Shown: positions 11,402 to 21,490, counted from the stretch's first letter. The stretch: DNA of 53,847 nt from Chara braunii (GCA_003427395.1 BFEA01000018.1:3499743-3553589), one strand, 5' to 3'. Notes: generated from the letters alone by a model not told the origin. Translations and numbers: made by a program.

Positions 11402-12424
11402 TTACCTTGGGCCAGGCGCGAAGGGGAGTACCCGCTGCCTGGGTGAGATGACAAGTGGAGAGTTGCCGCGTTGTCTCTTGTTAGCTTGATCGTTAGGTGA
11501 GATCCTCATTCTTACCCTGGGGTTGCCGGTCACTCGAGTGGGTAGAAGTACCCTTCCGATGGTTAGCGGAGTACTGTACTTCCACTTGGATCTGTCGACC
11601 ACAGTTTCGGCCGTGAGGGAGGGATCGCGCTCGAGTGTTGCGATAATATCGGTCATGGCTTCTCTAATAAACATGAAGGTAACACATGCTTGGACAACTT
11701 CCTTCCAAGAGACCCGGAGGAAGTGGATGAACATGGAAGTTTTTACCTTCACGGAGGCAACGTTCGGGAACAAAATGTCTGGGTGGGCAAAAAGGTACCA
11801 TATCGCGTGATCTACCCAGATGGGATCGTTCCCGCAATCCTTCTTTCTTTCTGAGACGCATTGACATCTGAGGTATGGCCGACCGACATTCCAGCACTTC
11901 CTCAACCCCTTGAGATCAAACTCTGGAGCGGATCTGATTTTCTTCTGCCACATGGCAGGGACGGTGAATTCGCATTTCGAAGGGTCAAGTAGAGAGAGGG
12001 TAGGGAATTTCAGGAGGGTAGGCTTGAACGATTTCTTGTCAGGTGGGCAGTAGGGCAGGTCGCCGGTCATCGCATTGGCTTTGCATCTGGCGACCTCCTC
12101 TTTCGTTAGATTGGCGAGAAACACGAGAGCATTCAAGGAAATCGGGGCGAGATAGTTAAATGTGTCAAGCTTCCATAGTGCATGATTGAATCCAGCACCG
12201 GTGTGCTTCGTCCAACGTGGAGAAGGTAGTGGTGCAAAGGCAGTATACTGCCCTCCTTGTGAGGAGGCAGTTGTAGGCTGACTGCTACTATTACTGGTGG
12301 TGATGGAGGCGATGGCAGCTTTCATTTTCGCCATCTCATCGTCGTCCATAGCCATGGCATCAGTAATAGTGCAATCCTCCCGGGGTTTCTCAGACGTCTG
12401 TCCTTGGAGGTGTGAGTGATCCAA
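11402..12424 (-). CDS. Unrecognised 340-codon ORF
   Basis: I do not recognise this protein. It starts with an acidic, Ser/Thr/Gln-rich N-terminus. A central part follows with WNVGRPYLRCQCVSERKKDC, whose Cys spacing suggests but does not prove a metal site, and then the hydrophobic stretch IWVDHAIWYLFAHPDILFPN. It ends with a basic tail (NDQANKRQRG). It overlaps the upstream frame (12390-12805) by about 35 bp in a different phase, consistent with a single frameshift in one longer protein. It could be ORF1 of the element that carries the RT-like frame downstream, or an independent host exon. Confidence 0.4.
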   Translation of the reverse strand: MDHSHLQGQTSEKPREDCTITDAMAMDDDEMAKMKAAIASITTSNSSSQPTTASSQGGQYTAFAPLPSPRWTKHTGAGFNHALWKLDTFNYLAPISLNALVFLANLTKEEVARCKANAMTGDLPYCPPDKKSFKPTLLKFPTLSLLDPSKCEFTVPAMWQKKIRSAPEFDLKGLRKCWNVGRPYLRCQCVSERKKDCGNDPIWVDHAIWYLFAHPDILFPNVASVKVKTSMFIHFLRVSWKEVVQACVTFMFIREAMTDIIATLERDPSLTAETVVDRSKWKYSTPLTIGRVLLPTRVTGNPRVRMRISPNDQANKRQRGNSPLVISPRQRVLPFAPGPR

Positions 12425-12795
12425 TCCCCAGGTTTTTCAAAAAAAGTTGCTCGACCCTCACAATCCTAGTAGGTAGTTCGACACATTCTTGTCCGTACTC
12501 TACCTTCCTTTTCTCTAACTCTCTGGCTAACCCCAGTAGCCTTGCATCGAAAGCATCTCTACCCTCGTCCCAAGCTGACGCAAGATTCGCGAGATCACTA
12601 AGCCCGATCATGCTAAAAAAGTTGGGAAAACGCTCTGTCTCGACCATCGTTTTCATTGTTTTTAGGATCTCAGTTTTCATAGTGGCGATCAGTGCCTGCG
12701 CCGGTTTGCTGGGCCATGCGTGGTCCTTGAGCCAGGCGTGCTTGCCAGTGATCTCATCCCACCAGCCTCCAGGAAAGAACTCCTTCGGAGGAACC
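12390..12795 (-). CDS. Unrecognised exon-like ORF with good splice acceptor
   Basis: The minus-strand frame begins right after a pyrimidine-rich acceptor (TTTTGTTTTGCAG, near 12808-12796) and reads VPPKEFFPGGWWDEITGKHA, continuing into a helix-rich segment with a KRKVEYGQE stretch. A stop near 12390 is bypassed if the frame shifts into the following ORF. The acceptor implies that this belongs to a spliced transcript whose upstream exon I cannot place. Confidence 0.4.
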
Positions 12796-13831
12796 TGCAA
12801 AACAAAAGACAAAAAGCACAACTATAAAACATGCAAGAGGGGGCAAGGGGGAACTGGTAGAATAACGGATCTTCACTTCTTCTCAAAGCTTCTGCGCATA
12901 AGCTAGATCCACCGGTTTCCTTCCCTCTCTCCCTATCCTAAAAGAGCCCGGATACTTAAGGCAATCACCCATGCTTCCTACACCTGGATATACATACAGG
13001 GATACGGTTGATGGGACACACCATCAACGGCGCTGACGAGGGGATCCCCCCACGTGGTTGTGTGTAACGTTACGTCATGTGTTTGAAGCATCATGTTGTA
13101 GAGTGGTACGAGATTCATACCACAGTTTATCCCCGAAATAATATTTCGGCGTATCCCCGTAAAATTTGTCAGGTGTACACAGGATTTACCCACGCCTTTT
13201 CTTCTCCGCTTTTAAGGAAAATTCATGGGATTCTCATGGTGACTCAACCAGCAATGTGCAAGCATTTTTCCGACCAAGAGATAAATTCTTCTTGGAAAAC
13301 ATCAATAGACAGAAGGAGAGGGAACAACTTAAAAAAGTGGAGAAAACTTCAGACAATAGTCATATACGACGTGTGTAGAAAAGAAATTAAACAAGGATGT
13401 GTGAGGTATGTGAGATCCTTAGGAAAAAACTGCGGAGATCCGTTGTCTCTCCATCTGCGTTCTATGAGTTTTACGAGTCTATCTATTTGTCAGAGAATTG
13501 CTACCGTAACTTAGGTAGATGGATCGGGCAATAGTAGGTGTGCCTTGCTTTTACTGTAGAAATGCGGGGTTAAGCAGTCAAGAGCATATAAGTAGGGGGC
13601 GTTCGATAGATGTATGCACGTGTACAGGCAAGGTAACGAGGGATGGTAGATACATGCATATTGCCCTAGGATTGGATTAATGCACCTTGGTTGCGCTCTG
13701 TCGCAACCCCCGTATACAATTTTCCTAAAGCAGATGGGGTAGGAGGGTTCGCAAGGGATCCTGCGAGCATCGGTAGCTGGAGGCATCGTGAGAACCCGAA
13801 GCTACAAATGTTCGTAACTTGCTTCCCCGGA

Positions 13832-13925
13832 GAAAAGAAAAGAAAAGAAAAGAAACAAAAAACAAAAAAATAAAAAAAAACGAAGAAAACGAAAAACGAA
13901 AAAGCAGAAAGACGAAAAGGAGAAC
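13832..13925 (+). repeat. Purine tract in tandem unit 1
   Basis: GAAAA-type units followed by A-rich sequence, almost free of pyrimidines on the + strand. Confidence 0.7.
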
Positions 13926-14640
13926 CAAAGCATTACGTTTGTCCGATCGTCCGAAAAGGCCATCCTTGGATAACGAGGAAACATTGACCACTATCCGACA
14001 ACTGAGAGCGTACGAAAGGAAGAGGGTGATAGAGTAGAGGTATTTTCGTTGGATGCATATATGTGAGAAGTAATGAGGGAGGATAGATCAATGCTTCTTG
14101 CCCTTAGGTAAGACTATTGCGGCACTGCTGTGGACTATCCACGTGTAAGCTTCTAAGGCGAGTGGGGTACACGGGGCTTCACGAGATGCTTCATAAATCG
14201 AAGCGCGGAGACGAGCATCGGTAGCTAGAGGTGTTGTGAGAACCTGAAGCTGCAGTTGCTCGTAAGTTGCTCCGTCAGAGAGGACAAAAAGGAAAATTGA
14301 GAAGAAAATAAAAAAGGAATACCGGAGTAATAAGCACGTATGAAAGAGTCATTATCAAAAAATATTTTTCTAAAAAAATTGTGCGTGTGTATCTATTGAT
14401 TTACAAAACAACAAGCATCTGACTACCGAGAGTAGAGGCCATTCGATAGATGCAAATTTGTGTTTACTGTAAGAGAGGTAGCGAGGGACAGTAGATAAGT
14501 GCATCCTGTCCTTAGATCGGACTAATGCAATTAGCTACGGTCTTTCGTTTTCTTCGTAAAAACGTAATCCGAAAGGAACGAAAAAAATTTGGAGCATCAC
14601 ACTTGCCCTGACGTATGAGAGAATCATCCACAAATTATGA

Positions 14641-14717
14641 AGCGAGAGAAAAAAAACACACAAAAAAAAAAAGGAAAAAAAAAACAAAAAAAAACAAAAA
14701 AACAAAAAAAACGAAGG
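14641..14717 (+). repeat. A-rich purine tract in tandem unit 3
   Basis: Runs of A broken by single G or C, positioned much like the tract in the first unit. Confidence 0.7.
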
Positions 14718-15102
14718 GAGGATCGTAAGAGGGATAGGGGATTGGTGAGGGAAGAAATACACCATGTGATAAGGAGATGAAGAGGCAAGCCACACATGTA
14801 TAGAAAATCCAAATCCCGAGAAAGAACCTCTTAATTGGTCGTTGAGTTGAAGCAAATCCAAGTTTTACCAACGGGACAGCATACGAGAATTGGCGAAAGC
14901 AAGGACCCAGGCCGATCGTAGAACTATTTTAGGTTGGGGAACAACCGCCGTCTCCCATCTTCTTTTCACTGCGCATGCGCACTATTAGGCCAAGGACGGG
15001 CGTACAGCCTTTTCAGTGTTGCGTGGTTTCGGTTGCATCGCGCGGAGTTTTCGGTGACGGTTTCAGGGACTGCGGTGTTTGCGGACTACGGCAACAGGAG
15101 TC

Positions 15103-15162
15103 ATGGACTACGAAGTGGACCCAGCTATGGTGGACCTGCTGATCGGCAATCCCGAGGATGCG
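15103..15162 (+). CDS. Possible short first exon
   Basis: An ATG in good context opens a 20-codon acidic frame (MDYEVDPAMVDLLIGNPEDA) that runs exactly into GTATAA, a possible donor. A downstream frame at 15417-15591, preceded by CTGCAAAAG, is phase compatible. This is suggestive only; no family is recognised. Confidence 0.18.
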
Positions 15163-15309
15163 GTATAACCCTCTGCTCCTCCGCTCTTCTACGCGCAAAC
15201 ACTCTCAGACTCTCTTTGCAACGCATCGATCCTTAGGGATAGTAGGCACCCGTAGTACATCACTACGGTCGCTTATCCATCTTCATGCACTCTTCTTTCC
15301 TCACGACGC

Positions 15310-15591
15310 TTGGCTTTCTCAGTTCTCTGCATGGCACTGGTTATACGCGCTTTGTTTGCCTTCCCTTGCGATCTCGCATGTTTCTTTCTTTCGACGCTGC
15401 TAGCGCTGCTTACTATGGCGCTGCAAAAGGAAGATATGGAAGGTAGAGTTGCGCTTGCTGTTGAAGTCTCAACCTTTGTAATGCTGGCCTTCATTGCTCT
15501 GATCGTTTTTCTCGCCCTCCTTGCCTTTCTACACCATCTGCAAACGCTACCGCCGCCATCTCCCCCGCTCCCGCTACCGAAACGTCTATAA
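15310..15591 (+). CDS. Small hydrophobic ORF, doubtful
   Basis: About 93 codons with two hydrophobic stretches: ALFAFPCDLACFFLSTLLAL and, after an acidic loop, FVMLAFIALIVFLALLAFL. The tail is Pro-rich. If translated it would be a two-segment membrane protein. There is no homology I recognise and the surroundings are repeats, so it may be chance. Confidence 0.18.
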   Translation: MAFSVLCMALVIRALFAFPCDLACFFLSTLLALLTMALQKEDMEGRVALAVEVSTFVMLAFIALIVFLALLAFLHHLQTLPPPSPPLPLPKRL

Positions 15592-15649
15592 CGAAGCAAG
15601 GTAAAACCCTCTGATGAAGTCGTGCATTAGTGGCTAGCGGTAATGTCCA

Positions 15650-16048
15650 GAAAGAAGAACAAAAGAAAAAAAGAACGAAGAAAAAAGAAAAAAAGAAAGA
15701 AAAAAAAAACAAAGAAAAAAAAAAACAACGAAGGAAAGGAAGAAAGAAAGAGTCAAAAAAGGACTAGAAACAGGGACAAAGCAAAGAGAAGAAGGGAAAC
15801 AGAAAAAAGAAACAAAAAAGGAAGGCAATAAGGTCGAGCTCACGAAAAAACAAAAAAACGTCGATAAGACGCTAGTCCTAGTTGTCCGTTGGTATTCATC
15901 AGTTCTTCACAAGCTTCTTCTCGGAAAAAAGAAAAGAAAGAAAAAGAAGAAAAAAAAGGCAAAAGAAAAAGGAAAAAGAAAAAAGGAAAAAAAGAAAAAA
16001 AGAAAAAAGGAAAAAGAACAAAGAAAAAAAGAAAAGAAGAAAAAAATC
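15650..16048 (+). repeat. Two long purine tracts
   Basis: 15650-15830 and 15915-16048 are GAAA/AAAG-rich and nearly free of pyrimidines on the + strand, separated by about 85 bp of ordinary sequence. The lysine/arginine-only frames through them are composition artefacts. Confidence 0.75.
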
Positions 16049-16374
16049 TTCAGGTATATCCACGGTCCATGCTGCTAGCCCTAGTGTTTGTACTTTGGCT
16101 GTTGCGTGTGCTTCGGTCTTCTCGTAATCCGACAATGCTTCGGGCTGGATAGTTTCAAGCGAAACCCATAGCCGTCTCTGAGCAACGGGGGGTTGCCGTT
16201 TATGCGGTGCTCGCAAAATCACAAAGCTTGTGTGTGTGCCAAAACCAAACTGCGGATTGCAGGGCATCGGGAAATATACAGTTTCATACTTACTTTTTCC
16301 TTTGTTTCGTTTCGCTTTTTTCTATTCGCAGCTTGTCCCTTCCTGTTCGTCTCACCCCTCTGTTGATTCCTGTA

Positions 16375-16375
<1 letters not shown>

Positions 16376-16455
<80 letters not shown>
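16376..16455. repeat. (GT)n microsatellite at a gap edge
   Basis: A pure GT run of about 80 nt ends directly at the N gap, which is probably unresolved because of it. Confidence 0.95.
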
Positions 16456-16669
16456 NNNNNNNNNNNNNNNNNNNNNNNNNNNNNNNNNNNNNNNNNNNNN
16501 NNNNNNNNNNNNNNNNNNNNNNNNNNNNNNNNNNNNNNNNNNNNNNNNNNNNNNNNNNNNNNNNNNNNNNNNNNNNNNNNNNNNNNNNNNNNNNNNNNNN
16601 NNNNNNNNNNNNNNNNNNNNNNNNNNNNNNNNNNNNNNNNNNNNNNNNNNNNNNNNNNNNNNNNNNNNN
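16456..16669. other. Assembly gap (N)
   Basis: 214 undetermined bases. Order and distance across it depend on scaffolding only. Confidence 1.
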
Positions 16670-16695
16670 CCCCCCCTTTTTTTTTTTATTTTTTT

Positions 16696-17103
16696 TAACA
16701 GGGCCATAGAGGCCAACATGCGACGGCCGCAGGCCCGCAGTCGGCCTCCTCGGCCGCACGATCCGCGGCCTGGGGTGTCACGTAGGCCGTAGGGGCTTGC
16801 GAGAGGTGTGGCTGGCGCACTCGGCTGGAGCGGCTTGCGGAAGCTCCATGTGTATTCGCGACGAGGATCCGACCAACTCCTGCGTGACGCGGCCGGGAGG
16901 GTCCCGCCCCGTTTGTGCGGTGCTGGACTGATGCGCTCCACAACGGAACCTCTCGTCATCGCCTGCCGCCGTACTCCCCATTGCCCACATCAACTCCTCG
17001 ATATTCCTTGCAGAGAGTCGTGCCAACAAGGCGCCACCAACACACGAACCGACCCATGTCGATAGCAGAGCGGTGCGGCGCTCCCGGTCGCGCAGCACCG
17101 CAC
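16696..17103 (-). other. GC-rich island, possible exon or promoter region
   Basis: A sharply bounded CpG-rich segment between low-complexity sequence and AT-rich sequence. The minus strand has a 106-codon frame (16778-17098) containing SCVGGALLARLSARNIEELM, which I do not recognise. Other frames are also open, as expected at high GC. It could be a CpG island or first exon of a gene lying in the gap direction, or foreign sequence. Confidence 0.25.
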
Positions 17104-17469
17104 CCTATGATCTTTTCTTCCTTTTATATTTGCATCTGTCAGTAAAAAAAAGAATCAAAGAAACATGCGCACCATGTTTATCCCACCAGCAATCAGAAAA
17201 AATGGGGAAAAAAGAAATATCATTTTCTTTTTTTTTTTAAATAACAAAAAACGGGGATGTAGGGATTTTCAAACCCCAGAACCCACTTTTTTTTTTTTCC
17301 CTATTTTCCTGGGAAATAAAAATACTGCAAGTTTCACGGCCGCACTCAACTGCATGCAGTCGGGCCGGTAGTCAAAATCCTGACCGCACGCGGTCAGCGC
17401 CCCTGTGATCATGACCGCGGGTGATACACAGCCTCTCGCTGTAATGCAAGGTCACAGAATTGACTGTAC
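17104..17469. other. Stretch without gene, T-rich runs
   Basis: Contains T runs at about 17229-17238 and 17288-17299, and a short near-palindromic segment around 17345-17400 built from GCATGCAGTC / TGACCGCACGCGGTCA. No coding signal. Confidence 0.5.
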
Positions 17470-17675
17470 ATATACTTACCTAACTTGGACTCTGCAACCA
17501 ACTGTCCGCGGATAGGCTCCGACAAAGCTCATGCATATATATACAATACCTGGTCATCATGGATATTCAATCCATGTATCTGCAACAGCCTGTCGACCTC
17601 ACGAGACAATGCATCCACGAAAGTTCAATGTCGCTGCCCTATCGAGGCAAGTTGATCAAATGCTCTGACACGCCC
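17470..17675 (-). pseudogene. gag fragment related to the 37-kb gypsy element
   Basis: The minus strand reads EVDRLLQIHGLNIHDDQVLY, then IYA-stop-ALSEPIRGQLVAES. This matches the gag of the LTR element at 36938-37525 (VPGLNIHNDQVLYIYSRALP ... EPIHGQLVAKAKSG) residue for residue over most of its length. One TGA interrupts it, and after KLG a donor-like GTAAGT replaces the coding match. It is a decayed gag piece. Confidence 0.7.
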
Positions 17676-18620
17676 GACATCCCGTACTAGGGAACTACTA
17701 TGCCAGCCTCACCCCTGTGCTACGTACTGGGAGGATAGCTAACCCTTAGTCATCAGTTAATATGGACTGAATCTATATTTTGTGTAGTGGTAGCATGTGA
17801 ATCGTTGTTCTATTGTGTGATGGTAAAGAGTTGGGGATCCTGTGTGCCCTTGTATATCCCAGGAGCCCGTTCCGGCCCCGCTGTAAGGTGCAGTATCTTA
17901 TGACACCCCGACATCCCGTACTAAGGAACTAAGCTACGTACTAGGAGGATAGCCAACCCTGACAATCTATTGACCTTGTATTGTATGGTAATCTGAGAGC
18001 TGACAATCCTCTGTTCCCTCGTATATTCCTGGAACCCATTCCGGCCTCGCGGTAAGGTGCAGTATCTCCTGACACCCCCAACATCCCGTACTAAAGAAAT
18101 GCTATGTCAGCCTCAACCCTTGACTACGTACTAGGAGGAAGACCAGCCCTTAGTCTTGATCTGGTAGCGAACACAGGACCTCATGTGAATTGTACGTGAA
18201 TCGTTGTTCCATTGTATGATGGTAGAGAGGTGGGGATCCTCCGTTCCATCGTATATTCCTGGAGCCCGTTCCCGGCCCCGCGGTAAGGTGCAGTATCTTC
18301 TGACACCGCCGACATCCCGTACTAAGGAACTGTTATGCCAGCCTCAACCCTAAGCTACGTACTAGAAGGATAGCCAACCCTGAGAATCTATTGACCCTGT
18401 GTTGTATGGTAGTCTGAGAGCTAACAATCCTCTGTTCCCTCGTATGTCCNTGGAGCCCGTTCCGGCCCCGCGGTAAGGTGCAGTATCTCCTGACACCCCC
18501 GACATCCCGTACTAAGGAACTGCTATGCCAGCCTCAACCCTTGACTACGTACTAGTAGGAGGATGACCAGCCCTAAGTCATGATCTGTCATTGAACACAG
18601 GACCTCATGTGAACCGTCCA
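17676..18620. repeat. Tandem array with alternating unit lengths
   Basis: The phrase CGACATCCCGTACTAAGGAA recurs (with small changes) at about 17676, 17910, 18080, 18311 and 18501, so the spacings are 234, 170, 231 and 190 bp. Every unit also contains CTACGTACTAG.AGGATAGCC and GTTCCGGCCCCGCGGTAAGG followed by TGCAGTATCT. Alternate units are more alike in length, giving a higher-order period of about 400-420 bp. The array abuts the gag relic on its left. No coding signal. Confidence 0.75.
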
Positions 18621-18882
18621 AATGACCTAACCTATTGACCTATAATGTATTAATGTGAAACAGTCTGTGACTATCCTGGGCTCAAGTAAACCAGACCGTA
18701 CAAATCACCCAGCAGTCTCCTGACCACCCCATAGTCAAAGAACATCAGGACATCCCACTGTCACCGAGTCCCAGCATACAACAACCATGGGCTACCCCTT
18801 GTGTGGTGCGCAGACAGTGTCTGTAATAGCTTACCTGCATCATCCCAAGGGGGTGTATGTCCAGCCGTGTGTCACTCTAACG

Positions 18883-18985
18883 CCCTGCCGGTATCCATGC
18901 GCGAAGTTGCAAAGTTTTGAACCTGCAACCTTATACCACAATGCGCATTTCGAACCCGTGCTCTAACCACTGAGCTACATCAACT
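18883..18985 (-). repeat. tRNA-like sequence, probably a SINE head
   Basis: On the minus strand the sequence starts GTTGATGTAGCTCAGTGGTT, a good pol III A box with a D-arm. Further on, GCAGGTTCAAAAC fits a B box loosely. The spacing is close to tRNA size, but the T stem does not pair well and the putative anticodon arm is poor. It is more likely a tRNA-derived retroposon head or tRNA pseudogene than a working tRNA. Confidence 0.5.
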
Positions 18986-19009
18986 GGACTGCTACTACTG
19001 CTACGCTAT

Positions 19010-19280
19010 ATTCTTCTCTCAAATCTTTCATCATCTTTCAAATTCTTTTCAATTCACCATCGCTACCTACCTACCACTACTCGTAAGGCTTATACAGGGG
19101 ACTCCTGCGAACATTGCTTTGTTGTCTCCCTCCAGCCATCAGAGGGGATGCATGTTACCCCCCGCCCCAACCATGGTGGTCATGGATAGGGTGGGGCCGC
19201 CGATGGGGGTCTGGGTGGTCAAGGATAGGGTGGGGCCGCCGGTGGGGGTCCGGGTAACGCAAAGACTGGCGAAGAAGAAA
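19010..19280 (+). repeat. Dispersed repeat R1, copy 1
   Basis: Begins TATATTCTTCTCTCAA and ends with GGTGGGGGTCCGGGTAACGC AAAGAC. The same order of phrases occurs at 21303-21490. Part of it (GATAGGGTGGGGCCGCCG.TG) is duplicated internally within this copy. Confidence 0.6.
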
Positions 19281-19839
19281 GGCAAGCAATGGCCGATTGC
19301 TCTTTACACGCGAACCAATAATATTTCCATTAATGAAACAAGCGTGTACATCATGCTCGAAGTTACCGCGCATGCGTTCCCCTACGTTGCAACCGGGTGC
19401 ACTCCGGTCTCATCAGGAGGCTTGCCACTAGCCCAGCGCCTTACGGCCCGCCAACACCTTGTCACCCTACGAGCGAACGAGGACCCGTGTGGCCTTTGCC
19501 CTCATTTATGCTTTGGCCTTCCCTTGCACGTGCTCTGCCTTCTATCTTCTGGGTTCTGATTGGCTAAACAATCCTATGTCCGATCCTGGTGTGGTCCTCC
19601 CTAGCCGCTCAATCCCTCATGTGCGGGCTCTGTGCACGTGCTAGACTGCCACAGAAACTCCCAGGTAATCCGATAGCGCCCGAAGTTCAAATTTAAAGCG
19701 CGGAAAGTTCAAATTTAAATTCTACCATATAATCCGTTACTTCACCCACCTTTCCCCACCACCTATCTCCACGCGTCTAAAATAAACTTAAAAAAAATAA
19801 TAATAAAAAAAATCTCCACGCTTCTTATTTCTTTTTTTT

Positions 19840-19985
19840 TTCTATCTCATTTTTCTTGATAGTACGCATCTATCTCATCCTCTCACTATTCTATATATAG
19901 TATGGGGGAACACCAACCAACCCGGATCCCTCCCCAGCCGACAGGGTAGGTTGGCACCACAGCTGTGGTGCGAGGGCAAGGCACA
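19840..19985 (+). repeat. Dispersed repeat R2, copy 1
   Basis: Contains CATCTATCTCATCCTCTCAC and GGGGGAACACCAACCAACCC followed by a GGTAGGTTGGCACCACAGC segment. A second copy lies at 22123-22305. Confidence 0.65.
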
Positions 19986-20016
19986 CATGCAAGTGAAAGT
20001 CAATTGAACAAGGATT

Positions 20017-20019
<3 letters not shown>

Positions 20020-20052
<33 letters not shown>
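20020..20052 (+). repeat. Poly(A) run
   Basis: About 32 A residues, close downstream of repeat R2 copy 1 on the + strand; possibly a retroposon tail. Confidence 0.8.
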
Positions 20053-20054
<2 letters not shown>

Positions 20055-20486
20055 ATTTCCACACATGACCTCTCCTCGTCTTCGCACTTTCCCGCTCCTT
20101 ACCTCAAGGCGTGCTGAGCCAGCGCGTGTGCTGCCAATTCCCAGATCAAATCCTATCTGGTGAAGTCCCCTCCCAAAATAATATACACCCCTCTGAATTT
20201 CCACACCCGCCAAACTTGCCGCCTGTATTGCTAATTTCGAGAAATCTGTCAATTGCAAATTACGGAAACAAATCACGGAATGCTCTGCCATTGCCAGTCC
20301 CTTGCCCACAATGTTCGCAGCCTACTATGCCTCGTCGTTTGAACGTAGGAACGAATGGTCGTTGTGCAGGGACCGGTCGACCGCTGGGCAGGAGGCGGCA
20401 GGAGGGTAGCTGGGAGGGTGGAGGAAGTGGAAGAGGCCTCAAAAGCAGGTCGGGATGTGGTCGCCCTAAAAAAAACGAGGGTGTCG

Positions 20487-20962
20487 TCTGTTTTTGTTTT
20501 GTTCCAATGCCCCGTTCGGTCTGTCGAGTAATAGGGGTCTCGGGGGGTGGCGGTCAAATGGTGTTGTTTTTTGGTGTATGTGGTTGGCCCAATTTCTTTT
20601 CTTTTTTTCTTTCTTTGTGTAACTGTAACTGTAATTGTAACCGTGAATAAAACGGCGAACTACTCTCGACATTCACAAAAGACAAAAATCATGGCCGTGC
20701 ATCTTTCCATGTTTTACTGGAAGATCTGTTTTTGTTTTGTTCCAATGCCCCGACCGGTCTGTCGAGTAATAGGGGTCTCGGGGGGTGGCGGTCAAATGGT
20801 GTTGTTTTTTGGTGTATGTGGTTGGCCCAATTTCTTTTCTTTTTTTCTTTCTTTGTGTAACTGTAACTGTAATTGTAACCGTGAATAAAACGGCGAACTA
20901 CTCTCGACATTCACAAAAGACAAAAATCATGGCCATGCATCTTTCCATGTTTTAGCGGAAGA
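20487..20962 (+). repeat. 238-bp tandem duplication
   Basis: Copy 1 is 20487-20724 and copy 2 is 20725-20962, nearly identical: GTTCGG versus GACCGG, CCGTG versus CCATG, ACTGG versus AGCGG. Both copies end in the middle of the short inverted-repeat element described next, so the duplication breakpoint lies inside that element. The frame repeated in both copies is low in coding signal. Confidence 0.9.
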
Positions 20963-21005
20963 TTCACTCTCGTTTTGCACAGTTCGAGAGTAGTGCAGCT
21001 AGCCC
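20891..21005 (+). mobile_element. Short inverted-repeat element (MITE-like), copy 1
   Basis: A member of a roughly 105-130 bp family. The consensus ends are GGGCCTCGCTCCACTACTC and its reverse complement. The interior contains CACAAAAGACAAAAATCATG, ATCTTTCCATGTT.TAGCGGA and AGATTCACTCTCGTTTTGCA. Here the left end is degenerate (CGGCGAACTACTCTCG) and the right end is GAGAGTAGTGCAGCTAGCCC. A left half is also present at 20651-20724 because of the tandem duplication. Confidence 0.7.
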
Positions 21006-21171
21006 CTATGTGTATAATGTGTATGGGCCGATTCTGCAATCTGTACAGATTTTGTAAAATCGTCTCGTGGCCCGAGCCTTGACGCCCGAAGAGGAATAGG
21101 GTTGCTAACCTCATTGTAGATTTATCTGTGGGCAGATGACATCCAGGTTCAAGCGCGTGGGATCTGATACA

Positions 21172-21223
21172 TTGTAGGTGTATGTTGTAGGTGTACGTTG
21201 TAGGTGTACGTTGTAGGTGTATG
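21172..21223 (+). repeat. 13-bp minisatellite, four copies
   Basis: Unit TTGTAGGTGTAYG repeated exactly four times. Confidence 0.9.
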
Positions 21224-21302
21224 CGGTGTGGCAGAAAACGGGTTGGGGGGGAGAAAACAGAAACGTTTTTTTTTGTTTTTGTTTCTTTTTTGTTTTTTTT
21301 CT

Positions 21303-21490
21303 TCTATATTCTTCTCTCAACTTCTGTTTTTGTTTACCTTCCACTACCTACTCCTAACACTATCTAGAGGGGAGCCCTGCAAGCATAGTTTCCTCTCTCT
21401 GTGAAGGGGAGATTTCATGTTGCCCCTTGCCCCTAATGGTTAGGGTATAGGGTTGGGGCCGCCAGTGGGGGTCTGGCTAACACAAAGACC
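21303..21490 (+). repeat. Dispersed repeat R1, copy 2
   Basis: Matches 19010-19280 in order: TATATTCTTCTCTCAA, AGGGGA..CCTGC, TGTTGCCCC.TGCCCC, then GGTTGGGGCCGCCAGTGGGG GTCTGG and AACACAAAGAC. It lacks the internal duplication of copy 1. Confidence 0.6.

Larger units (their letters stand above)
13600..14900. repeat. Degenerate tandem repeat, about 410-440 bp, three units
   Basis: Landmark phrases recur in order: TTCGATAGATG, then GAGGGA..GTAGAT..(TG)CAT, then GAGCATCGGTAGCT and GTGAGAACC.GAAGCT. The second landmark lies near 13643, 14081 and 14490, giving periods of 438 and 409 bp. Each unit also holds a purine tract at roughly the same place. No gene is seen in it. Confidence 0.6.

Noticed and set aside
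15643-16152. Long Lys/Arg/Glu-only frames on the + strand and Phe/Ser/Leu frames on the - strand
   Set aside because: They translate A/G-only tracts in all phases; composition alone explains them.
16207-16959. Several overlapping frames with Val/Cys or Thr/His runs and X residues
   Set aside because: They read through a (GT)n repeat and an N gap.
18883-18985. A functional tRNA gene
   Set aside because: A box is good but T stem and anticodon arm do not pair properly; a retroposon head is more likely.
19119-19559. 146-codon + strand frame as a gene
   Set aside because: Its first third is dispersed repeat R1, also present at 21303-21490, and the rest has no recognisable motif.
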